From Ptiloglossa arizonensis (Eukaryota; Arthropoda; Insecta; Hymenoptera; Colletidae): a DNA stretch of 64,000 nucleotides. The stretch is taken from positions 372,001-436,000 of the forward strand of contig NW_027478600.1 in assembly GCF_051014685.1 (NCBI RefSeq). Direction: 5' to 3'. The translations under genes and the position numbers were made by a program. Below, piece after piece: positions 1 to 9,623 of the stretch. The stretch's first letter is position 1. Each line of letters opens with the position of its first letter. Below the pieces are notes generated by a model. The model did not search any database. It was not told the DNA's origin and worked only from the letters and a program-made list of their open reading frames with translations.

Positions 1-35
1 CGAATAACTAGAACGGTCTAGGGGAAAAGTACGCA

Positions 36-52
36 TACCGTTGTAATCGGGC
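36..52 (+). other. CENP-B-box-like 17-mer (mp 36-52), representative copy
   Basis: Seen: TACCGTTGTAATCGGGC occurs in most monomers. Against the core pattern NTTCGNNNNANNCGGGN it matches 7 of 9 fixed bases, missing the two T residues. Against the full mammalian 17-mer it matches 12 of 17. The monomer at 29042 carries GG instead of GT in the middle (29077-29093), which raises the match to 13. Types with CAATTGGG, GGTCC or TAGCG variants break the box. Known: mammalian CENP-B binds such a box, and box-like motifs have been reported in satellites of other animals. Inferred only: it may be bound by a transposase-derived protein. A chance match cannot be excluded. Confidence 0.4.
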
Positions 53-85
53 GAGTTTCTACTTTCAGATGCAACAGAAGTTTTG

Positions 86-101
86 CGGATTGGTCAATCC
101 G
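86..101. repeat. 16-bp dyad in each monomer (mp 86-101)
   Basis: Seen: CGGATTG, two-base spacer GT, then CAATCCG, a perfect 7-bp inverted repeat, present in most monomers. Variants with GA or GG in the spacer keep both arms. The CTATCC variant loses one pair, and the GGAATGGTGTATCC variant (type K) keeps only four outer pairs. Two monomers have the spacer region changed so that the whole 16-mer is a perfect palindrome (4811-4826 and 18979-18994). It could form a small hairpin or be a symmetric protein site. Function is not shown by the sequence. Confidence 0.8.
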
Positions 102-136
102 TTCGCGAGATATGTCAGTTTGGAGGTAAGAAACGC

Positions 137-149
137 TTGAGAAACTCAA
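137..149. repeat. Second dyad TTGAG-AAA-CTCAA (mp 137-149)
   Basis: Seen: a perfect 5-bp inverted repeat with a three-base loop, followed directly by AAAATTTT (mp 148-155), itself self-complementary. It is retained in most types even where the preceding bases change from CGC to CGG. It is broken in types J (CTGAG..CACGA), K (GAGCAACTC) and those with TTTAGCAACTC. No compensating changes between the arms were seen, which argues against strong selection for pairing. Confidence 0.7.
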
Positions 150-525
150 AATTTTCGCAGTTCTGATGCTCGAAACGAATAACTAGAACGGTCTAGGGGA
201 AAAGTACGCATACCGTTGTAATCGGGCGAGTTTCTACTTTCAGATGCAACAGAAGTTTTGCGGATTGGTCAATCCGTTCGCGAGATATGGCAGTTTGGAC
301 GTAACAAACGCTTGAGAAACTCAAAATTTTCGCAGTTCTGGTGCTCGAAACGAATAACTAGAACGGCCTAGGGGAAAAGTACGCATACCGTTGTAATCGG
401 GCGAGTTTCTACTTTCAGAGGCAACAGAAATTTTGCGGATTGGTCAATCCGTTCCCGAGACATGGCAGTTTGGAGGAAAGAAACGCTTGAGAAACTCAAA
501 ATTTTCACATTTCTGATGCTCGAAA

Positions 526-2275
526 CGAATAACTAGAACGGCAAAGGGGAAAAGTACGCATACCGTTGTAATCGGGCGAGTTTCTACTTTCAGATGCAAC
601 AGAAGTTTTGCGGATTGGGCAATCCGTTTGCGAGATATGGCAGTTTGGATGTAAGAAACGCTTGAGAAACTCAAAATTTTCGCAGCTCTGATGCTCGAAA
701 CGAGTAACTAGAACGGTCTAAGGGAAAAGTACTCATACCGTTGAAATCGGGCGAGTTTCTACTTTCAGATGCAACAGAAATTTTGCGGATTGGTCAATCC
801 GTTCGCGAGATATGGCAGTTTGGAGGTAAGAAACGGTTGAGAAACTCAAAATTTTCACAGTTCTGATGCTCGAAACGAATAACTAGAACGGCCTAGGGGA
901 AAAGTACTCATACCGTTGTAATCGGGCGAGTTTCTACTTTCAAATGCAAGAGAAATTTTGGGGATTGGACAATCCGTTCGCGAGACATGGCAGTTTGGAG
1001 GTAAGAAACGCTTGGTAAACTCAAAATTTTCGCAGTTCTGATGCTCGAAACGAATAACTAGAACGGCCTAGGGGAAAAGTACGCATACCGTTGTAATCGG
1101 GCGGGTTTCTACTTTCGGATGCAACAGAAGTTTTGCGGATTGGTCAATCCGTTCGCGAGATATGGCAGTTTGGAGGTAAGAAAGGCTTGAGAAGCTCAAA
1201 ATTTTCGCAGTTCTGATGCTCGAAACGAATAACTAGAACGGCCTAGGGGAAAAGTACGCATACCGTTGTAATCGGTCCAGTTGCTACTTTCAGATGCAAC
1301 AGAAATTTTGCGTATTGGACAATCCGTTCGCGAGATATGGCAGTTTGGAGGAAAGAAACGGCTGAGAAACACGAAATTTTCAAACTTCTGATGCTCGAAA
1401 CGAATAACTAGAACGGCCTAGGGGAAAAGTACTCATACCGTTGTAATCGGGCGAGTATCTACTTTCAGATGCAACAGAAATTTTGCGGAATGGTGTATCC
1501 GTTCGCGAGATATGGCAGTTTGGATGTAAGAAACGCTTGAGCAACTCAAAATTTTCGCAGTTCTGATGCTCGAAACGAATAACCAGAACGGCCTAGGGGA
1601 AAAGTTCGCATAGCGTTGTAATCGGGCGAGTTTCTACTTTCAGATGCCACAGAAATTTTGCTGATTGGTCAATCCGTTCGCGAGATATGGCAGTTTGGAG
1701 ATAAGAAACGCTTGAGAAACTCAAAATTTTCACAACTCTGATGCTCGAAACGAATAACTAGAACGGCCTAGGGGAAAAGTACACATACCGTTGCAATTGG
1801 GCGTGTGTCTACTTTCAGATGCAAAAGAAATTTTGCGGATTGGTCTATCCGTTCGCGAGATATGGCAGTTTGGAGGTAAGAAACGCATGAGAAACTCAAA
1901 ATTTTCGCAGTTCTGATACTCGAAACGAATGACCAGAACGGCCTAGGGGAAAAGTACTCATACCATTGTAATCGGGCGAGTTTCTACTTTCAGATGCAAC
2001 AGAAATTTTGCGGATTGGTCAATCCGTTCGCGAGATATGGCAGTTTGGACGTAACAAACGCTTGAGAAACTCAAAATTTTCGCAGTTCAGGTGCTCGAAA
2101 CGAATAACTAGAACGGCCTAGGGGAAAAGTACGCATACCGTTGTAATCGGGCGAGTTTCTACTTTCAGAGGCAACAGAAATTTTGCGGATTGGTCAATCC
2201 GTTCCCGAGACATGGCAGTTTGGAGGAAAGAAACAGTTGAGAAACTCAAAATTTTCACATTTCTGATGCTCGAAA
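526..2275 (+). repeat. 10-monomer shortened HOR (A F H I J K L O P Q)
   Basis: Ten monomers starting with type A (CGGCAAAGG at mp 14-22) at 526 and ending before the next A at 2276. Order is A, F (CTAAGGG, GAAATCGGG), H (CAAATGCAAG), I (GCGGGTTTC, TTTCGG), J (GGTCCAGTTGC), K (GTATCTAC, GGTGTATCC), L (TTCGCATAGCG, GCCACAG), O (ACACAT, CAATTGGGC), P (CGAATGACC) and Q (GAGGCAACAG, TTCCCGAGACATGG). This equals the 17-monomer unit at 9624 with types B to E, G, M and N absent. The 525 bases before it hold three monomers of types D, D/P and Q. Confidence 0.85.
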
Positions 2276-5200
2276 CGAATAACTAGAACGGCAAAGGGGA
2301 AAAGTACGCATACCGTTGTAATCGGGCGAGTTTCTACTTTCAGATGCAACAGAAGTTTTGCGGATTGGTCAATCCGTTTGCGAGATATGGCAGTTTGGAT
2401 GTAAGAAACGCTTGAGAAACTCAAAATTTTCGCAGTTCTGATGCTCGAAACGAATAACCAGAACGGCCTAGGGGAAAACTACGCATACCGTTGTAATCGG
2501 GCGAGTTTCTACATTCAGATGCAACAGAAATTTTGCTGATTGGTCAATCCGTTCGCGAGATATGGCAGTTTGGAGATAAGAAACGCTTGAGAAACTCAAA
2601 ATTTTCGCAGTTCTGATGCTCGAAACGAATAACTAGAACGGCCTAGGGGAAAAGTACACATACCGTTGCAATTGGGCGTGTGTCTACTTTCAGATGCAAA
2701 AGAAATTTTGCGGATTGGTCTATCCGTTCGCGAGATATGGCAGTTTGGAGGTAAGAAACGCATGAGAAACTCAAAATTTTCGCAGTTCTGATACTCGAAA
2801 CGAATGACCAGAACGGCCTAGGGGAAAAGTACTCATACCATTGTAATCGGGCGAGTTTCTACTTTCAGATGCAACAGAAATTTTGCGGATTGGTCAATCC
2901 GTTCGCGAGATATGGCAGTTTGGACGTAACAAACGCTTGAGAAACTCAAAATTTTCGCAGTTCTGGTGCTCGAAACGAATAACTAGAACGGCCTAGGGGA
3001 AAAGTACGCATACCGTTGTAATCGGGCGAGTTTCTACTTTCAGAGGCAACAGAAATTTTGCGGATTGGTCAATCCGTTCCCGAGACATGGCAGTTTGGAG
3101 GAAAGAAACGGTTGAGAAACTCAAAATTTTCACATTTCTGATGCTCGAAACGAATAACTAGAACGGCAAAGGGGAAAAGTACGCATACCGTTGTAATCGG
3201 GCGAGTTTCTACTTTCAGATGCAACAGAAGTTTTGCGGATTGGTCAATCCGTTTGCGAGATATGGCAGTTTGGATGTAAGAAACGCTTGAGAAACTCAAA
3301 ATTTTCGCAGTTCTGATGCTCGAAACGAATAACCAGAACGGCCTAGGGGAAAACTACGCATACCGTTGTAATCGGGCGAGTTTCTACTTTCAGATGCAAC
3401 AGACACTTTGCGGATTGGTCAATCCGTTCGCGAGATATGGCAGTTTGGAGGTAAGAAACGCTTGAGAAACTCAAAATTTTCGCAGTTCTGATGCTCGAAC
3501 CGAATAACTAGAACGGCCTAGGGGAAAAGTACGCATACAGTTGTAATCGGGCGAGTTTCTACTTTCAGATGCAACAGAAATTTTGCGGATTGGTCAATCC
3601 GTTCGCGAGATATGGCAGTTGGGATGTAAGAAACGCTTGAGATACTCAAAATTTTCGCAGTTCTGATGCTCGAAACGAATAACTAGAACGGTCTAGGGGA
3701 AAAGTACGCATACCGTTGTAATCGGGCGAGTTTCTGCTTTCAGATGCAACAGAAATTTTGCGGATTGGTCAATCCGTTCGCGAGATATGGCAGTTTGGAG
3801 GTAAGAAACGGTTGAGAAACTCAAAATGTTCACAGTTCTGATGCTCGAAACGAATAACTAGAACGGCCTAGGGGAAAAGTACTCATACCGTTGTGATCGG
3901 GCGAGTTTCTACTTTCAGAGGCAACAGAAATTTTGCGGATTGGTCAATCCGTTCCCGAGACATGGCTGTTTGGAGGAAAGAAACGGTTGAGAAACTCAAA
4001 ATTTTCACATTTCTGATGCTCGAAACGAATAACTAGAACGGCAAAGGGGAAAAGTACGCATACCGTTGTAATCGGGCGAGTTTCTACTTTCAGATGCAAC
4101 AGAAGTTTTGCGGATTGGTCAATCCGTTTGCGAGATATGGCAGTTTGGATGTAAGAAACGCTTGAGAAACTCAAAATTTTCGCAGTTCTGATGCTCGAAA
4201 CGAATAACCAGAACGGCCTAGGGGAAAACTACGCATACCGTTGTAATCGGGCGAGTTTCTACATTCAGATGCAACAGAAATTTTGCTGATTGGTCAATCC
4301 GTTCGCGAGATATGGCAGTTTGGAGATAAGAAACGCTTGAGAAACTCAAAATTTTCGCAGTTCTGATGCTCGAAACGAATAACTAGAACGGCCTAGGGGA
4401 AAAGTACACATACCGTTGCAATTGGGCGTGTGTCTACTTTCAGATGCAAAACAAATTTTGCGGATTGGTCTATCCGTTCGCGAGATATGGCAGTTTGGAG
4501 GTAAGAAACGCATGAGAAACTCAAAATTTTCGCAGTTCTGATACTCGAAACGAATGACCAGAACGGCCTAGGGGAAAAGTACTCATACCATTGTAATCGG
4601 GCGAGTTTCTACTTTCAGATGCAACAGAAATTTTGCGGATTGGTCAATCCGTTCGCGAGATATGGCAGTTTGGACGTAACAAACGCTTGAGAAACTCAAA
4701 ATTTTCGCAGTTCTGGTGCTCGAAACGAATAACTAGAACGGCCTAGGGGAAAAGTACGCATACCGTTGTAATCGGGCGAGTTTCTACTTTCAGAGGCAAC
4801 AGAAATTTTGCGGATTGGCCAATCCGTTCGCGAGATATGGCAGTTTGGAGGTAAGAAACGCTTGAGAAACTCAAAATTTTCGCTGTTCTGATGCTCGAAA
4901 CGAATAACTAGAACGGCCTAGGGGAAAAGTACACATACCGTTGTAATCGGGCGAGTTTCTACTTTCAGATGCAACAGAAATTTTGCGGATTGGTCATTCC
5001 TTTCGTGAGATATGGCAGTTTGGAGGTAAGAAACGCTTGGGAAACTCAAAATTTTCGCTGTTCTGATGCTCGAAACGAATAACTAGAACGGCCTAGGGGA
5101 AAAGTACGCATACCGTTTTAGTCGGGCGAGTTTGTGCTTTCAGGTGCAACAGAACTTTTGCGGATTGGTCAATCCGTTCGCGAGATATGGGAGTTTGGAG

Positions 5201-6650
5201 GTAAGAAGCACTTGAGAAACTCAAAATTTTCGCAGTTCTGATGCTCTAAACGAATAACTAGAACGGCCTAGGGGAAAAGTACGCATACCGTTGTAATCGG
5301 GCGAGTTTCTACTTTCAGAGGCAACAGAAATTTTGCGGATTGGTCAATCTGTTCGCGAGATATGGCAGTTGGGATGTAAGAAACGCTTGAGATACTCAAA
5401 ATTTTCGCAGTTCTGATGCTCGAAACGAATAACTAGAACGGTCTAGGGGAAAAGTACGCATACCGTTGTAATCGGGCGAGTTTCTACTTTCAGATGCAAC
5501 AGAAGTTTTGCGGATTGGTCAATCCGTTCGCGAGATATGGCAGTTTGGAGGTAAGAAACGCTTGAGAAACTCAAAATTTTCGCTGTTCTGATGCTCGAAA
5601 CGAATAACTAGAACGGCCTAGGGGAAAAGTACACATACCGTTGTAATCGGGCGAGTTTCTACTTTCAGATGCAACAGAAATTTTGCGGATTGGTCATTCC
5701 TTTCGTGAGATATGGCAGTTTGGAGGAAAGAAACGGTTGAGAAACTCAAAATTTTAACATTTCTGATGCTCGAAACGAATAACTGGAACGGCAAAGGGGA
5801 AAAGTACGCATACCGTTGTAATCGGGCGAGTTTCTACTTTCAGATGCAACAGAAGTTTTGCGGATTGGTCAATCCGTTTGCGAGATATGGCAGTTTGGAT
5901 GTAAGAAACGCTTGAGAAACTCAAAATTTTCGCAGTTCTGATGCTCGAAACGAATAACCAGAACGGCTTAGGGGAAAACTACGCATACCGTTGTAATCGG
6001 GCGAGTTTCTACTTTCAGATGCAACAGACACTTTGCGGATTGGTCAATCCGTTCGCGAGATATGGCAGTTTGGAGGTAAGAAACGCTTGAGAAACTCAAA
6101 ATTTTCGCAGTTCTGATGCTCGAACCGAATAACTAGAACGGCCTAGGGGAAAAGTACGCATACAGTTGTAATCGGGCGAGTTTCTACTTTCAGATGCAAC
6201 AGAAATTTTGCGGATTGGTCAATCTGTTCGCGAGATATGGCAGTTGGGATGTAAGAAACGCTTGAGATACTCAAAATTTTCGCAGTTCTGATGCTCGAAA
6301 CGAATAACTAGAACGGTCTAGGGGAAAAGTACGCATACCGTTGTAATCGGGCGAGTTTCTACTTTCAGATGCAACAGAAGTTTTGCGGATTGGTCAATCC
6401 GTTCGCGAGATATGGCAGTTTGGACGTAACAAACGCTTGAGAAACTCAAAATTTTCGCAGTTCTGGTGCTCGAAACGAATAACTAGAACGGCCTAGGGGA
6501 AAAGTACGCATACCGTTGTAATCGGGCGAGTTTCTACTTTCAGATGCAACAGAAATTTTGCGGATTGGTCAATCCGTTCCCGAGACATGGCAGTTTGGAG
6601 GAAAGAAACGGTTGAGAAACTCAAAATTTTCACATTTCTGATGCTCGAAA
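2276..6650 (+). repeat. 5-monomer (875-bp) HOR zone
   Basis: Type A monomers begin at 2276, 3151, 4026 and 5776, and the next starts at 6651. Spacings are 875, 875, 1750 and 875 bases. Two kinds of 5-mer alternate: A, B/L hybrid, O, P, Q (2276 and 4026) and A, B, C, D, Q or a Q-like hybrid (3151 and 5776). The monomers at 2451 and 4201 start like B (AAAACTACGC) and finish like L (TGCTGATTGG, GGAGATAAG). The monomer at 3851 starts like H and finishes like Q. This is the result of unequal exchange between monomers of the 17-mer set. Confidence 0.85.
4811..4826. repeat. Perfect 16-bp palindrome variant of the dyad
   Basis: CGGATTGGCCAATCCG: one T to C change in the spacer of the usual dyad makes the full 16-mer self-complementary with no spacer. 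Confidence 0.9.
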
Positions 6651-9623
6651 CGAATAACTAGAACGGCAAAGGGGAAAAGTACGCATACCGTTGTAATCGG
6701 GCGAGTTTCTACTTTCAGATGCAACAGAAGTTTTGCGGATTGGTCAATCCGTTTGCGAGATATGGCAGTTTGGATGTAAGAAACGCTTGAGAAACTCAAA
6801 ATTTTCGCAGTTCTGATGCTCGAAACGAATAACCAGAACGGCCTAGGGGAAAACTACGCATACCGTTGTAATCGGGCGAGTTTCTACTTTCAGATGCAAC
6901 AGACACTTTGCGGATTGGTCAATCCGTTCGCGAGATATGGCAGTTTGGAGGTAAGAAACGCTTGAGAAACTCAAAATTTTCGCAGTTCTGATGCTCGAAC
7001 CGAATAACTAGAACGGCCTAGGGGAAAAGTACGCATACAGTTGTAATCGGGCGAGTTTCTACTTTCAGATGCAACAGAAATTTTGCGGATTGGTCAATCC
7101 GTTCGCGAGATATGGCAGTTGGGATGTAAGAAACGCTTGAGATACTCAAAATTTTCGCAGTTCTGATGCTCGAAACGAATAACTAGAACGGTCTAGGGGA
7201 AAAGTACGCATACCGTTGTAATCGGGCGAGTTTCTACTTTCAGATGCAACAGAAGTTTTGCGGATCGGTCAATCCGTTCGCGAGATATGGCAGTTTGGAT
7301 GTAAGAAACGCTTGAGAAACTCAAAATTTTCGCAGTTCTGGTGCTCGAAACGAATAACTAGAACGGCCTAGGGGAAAAGTACGCATACCGTTGTAATCGG
7401 GCGAGTTTCTACTTTCAGAGGCAACAGAAATTTTGCGGATTGGTGAATCCGTTCGCGAGATATGGCAGTTTGGAAGTAAGAAACGCTTGAGAAACTCAAA
7501 ATTTTCGCAGCTCTGATGCTCGAAACGAGTAACTAGAACGGCCTAAGGGAAAAGTACTCATACCGTTGAAATCGGGCGAGTTTCTACTTTCAGATGCAAC
7601 AGAAATTTTGCGGATTGGTCAATCCGTTCGCGAGATATGGCAGTTTGGAGGTAAGACGCGCTTGAGAAACTCAAAATTTTCGCAGTTCTGATGCTCGAAA
7701 CGAATAACGAGAACGGCCTAGGGGAAAAGTACGCATACAGTTGTAATCGGGCGAGTTTCTACTTTCAGATGCAACAGAAATTTTGCGGATTGGTCAATCC
7801 GTTCGCGAGATATGGCAGTTTGGAGGTAAGACGCGCTTGAGAAACTCAAAATTTTCGCAGTTCTGATGCTCGAAACGAATAACGAGAACGGCCTAGGGGA
7901 AAAGTACGCATACAGTTGTAATCGGGCGAGTTTCTACTTTCAGATGCAACAGAAATTTTGCGGATTGGACAATCCGTTCGCGAGACATGGCAGTTTGGAG
8001 GTAAGAAACGCTTGGTAAACTCAAAATTTTCGCAGTTCTGATGCTCGAAACGAATAACTAGAACGGCCTAGGGGAAAAGTACGCATACCGTTGTAATCGG
8101 GCGGGTTTCTACTTTCGGATGCAACAGAAGTTTTGCGGATTGGTCAATCCGTTCGCGAGATATGGCAGTTTGGAGGTAAGAAAGGCTTGAGAAGCTCAAA
8201 ATTTTCGCAGTTCTGATGCTCGAAACGAATAACTAGAACGGCCTAGGGGAAAAGTACGCATACCGTTGTAATCGGTCCAGTTGCTACTTTCAGATGCAAC
8301 AGAAATTTTGCGTATTGGACAATCCGTTCGCGAGATATGGCAGTTTGGAGGAAAGAAACGGCTGAGAAACACGAAATTTTCAAACTTCTGATGCTCGAAA
8401 CGAATAACTAGAACGGCCTAGGGGAAAAGTACTCATACCGTTGTAATCGGGCGAGTATCTACTTTCAGATGCAACAGAAATTTTGCGGAATGGTGTATCC
8501 GTTCGCGAGATATGGCAGTTTGGATGTAAGAAACGCTTGAGCAACTCAAAATTTTCGCAGTTCTGATGCTCGAAACGAATAACCAGAACGGCCTAGGGGA
8601 AAAGTTCGCATAGCGTTGTAATCGGGCGAGTTTCTACTTTCAGATGCCACAGAAATTTTGCTGGTTGGTCAATCCGTTCGCGAGATATGGCAGTTTGGAG
8701 ATAAGAAACGCTTGAGAAACTCAAAATTTTCACAACTCTGATGCTCGAAACGAATAACTAGAACGGCCTAGGGGAAAATACTCATACCGTTGTAATCGGG
8801 CGCGTTTCTACTTTCAGATGCAACAGAAATTTTGCGGATTGGCAAACCGTTCGCGAGATATGGCAGTTTGGAGGTAAGACGCGCTTGAGAAACTCAAAAT
8901 TTTCGCAGTTCTGATGCTCGAAACGAATAACGAGAACGGCCTAGGGGAAAAGTACGCATACAGTTGTAATCGGGCGAGTTTCTACTTTCAGATGCAACAG
9001 AAATTTTGCGGATTGGTCAATCCGTTCGCGAGATATGGCAGTTTGGAGGTAAGAAACGGTTGAGAAACTCAAAATTTTCACAATTCTGATGCTCGAAACG
9101 AATAACTAGAACGGCCTAGGGGAAAAGTACACATACCGTTGCAATTGGGCGTGTGTCTACTTTCAGATGCAAAAGAAATTTTGCGGATTGGTCTATCCGT
9201 TCGCGAGATATGGCAGTTTGGAGGTAAGAAACGCATGAGAAACTCAACATTTTCGCAGTTCTGATACTCGAAACGAATGACCAGAACGGCCTAGGGGAAA
9301 AGTACTCATACCATTGTAATCGGGCGAGTTTCTACTTTCAGATGCAACAGAAATTTTGCGGATTGGTCAATCCGTTCGCGAGATATGGCAGTTTGGACGT
9401 AACAAACGCTTGAGAAACTCAAAATTTTCGCAGTTCTGGTGCTCGAAACGAATAACTAGAACGGCCTAGGGGAAAAGTACGCATACCGTTGTAATCGGGC
9501 GAGTTTCTACTTTCAGAGGCAACAGAAATTTTGCGGATTGGTCAATCCGTTCCCGAGACATGGCAGTTTGGAGGAAAGAAACGGTTGAGAAACTCAAAAT
9601 TTTCACATTTCTGATGCTCGAAA
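6651..9623 (+). repeat. 17-monomer HOR, copy 1 (2973 bp)
   Basis: Seventeen monomers in order A to Q, beginning with the CGGCAAAGG monomer at 6651. It aligns monomer by monomer with 9624-12597 at an offset of 2973. Differences: the G/H pair at 7701-8050 is rearranged (the G-like CGAATAACGAG start occurs in two successive monomers and the H start is lost), GCTGGTTGG at about 8662, and AACATTTT near 9247. The M monomer at 8751 is 173 bp, with one base lost in AAAAGTACTC and another in the dyad (GGCAAACCG). Confidence 0.9.

Larger units (their letters stand above)
1..175 (+). repeat. Reference monomer (type D-like) for phase
   Basis: First complete monomer, used here as the coordinate frame (mp 1 = base 1). 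Base composition of the consensus is 53 A, 32 C, 45 G and 45 T. Landmarks are CCTAGG at mp 17-22 (here TCTAGG, a type D variant), the CENP-B-box-like 17-mer at mp 36-52, pyrimidine tract plus CAG at mp 57-68, dyad CGGATTG-GT-CAATCCG at mp 86-101, TCGCGA at mp 103-108, GGTAAG at mp 125-130, dyad TTGAG-AAA-CTCAA at mp 137-149 and AAAATTTT at mp 148-155. The choice of start is arbitrary because the array is circularly permutable. Confidence 0.97.

Noticed and set aside
64..169. Possible ancient dimer origin: TTCAGATGC (mp 64-72) resembles TTCTGATGC (mp 161-169), and AAATTTTGCG (mp 78-87) resembles AAATTTTCGC (mp 149-158)
   Set aside because: The two matches have different offsets (97 and 71), and the sequence between them does not align, so a half-length ancestral unit is not supported.
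444..674. 76-codon minus-strand open reading frame, repeated at 2194, 3069, 3944, 6569, 9542, 12516, 13391, 16713, 21611, 24410, 29835, 30535, 56610, 61509 and 63432
   Set aside because: It spans about 1.3 satellite monomers. It is open only where CCTAGG, which gives an in-frame TAG on the minus strand, has become CAAAGG, CATAGG or similar. 175 is not a multiple of 3, so the next monomer is read in another frame. It has no promoter, domain or separate context.
5712..5915. 67-codon plus-strand frame
   Set aside because: Runs through a type A monomer and its neighbour. The product is translated satellite with no recognisable domain.
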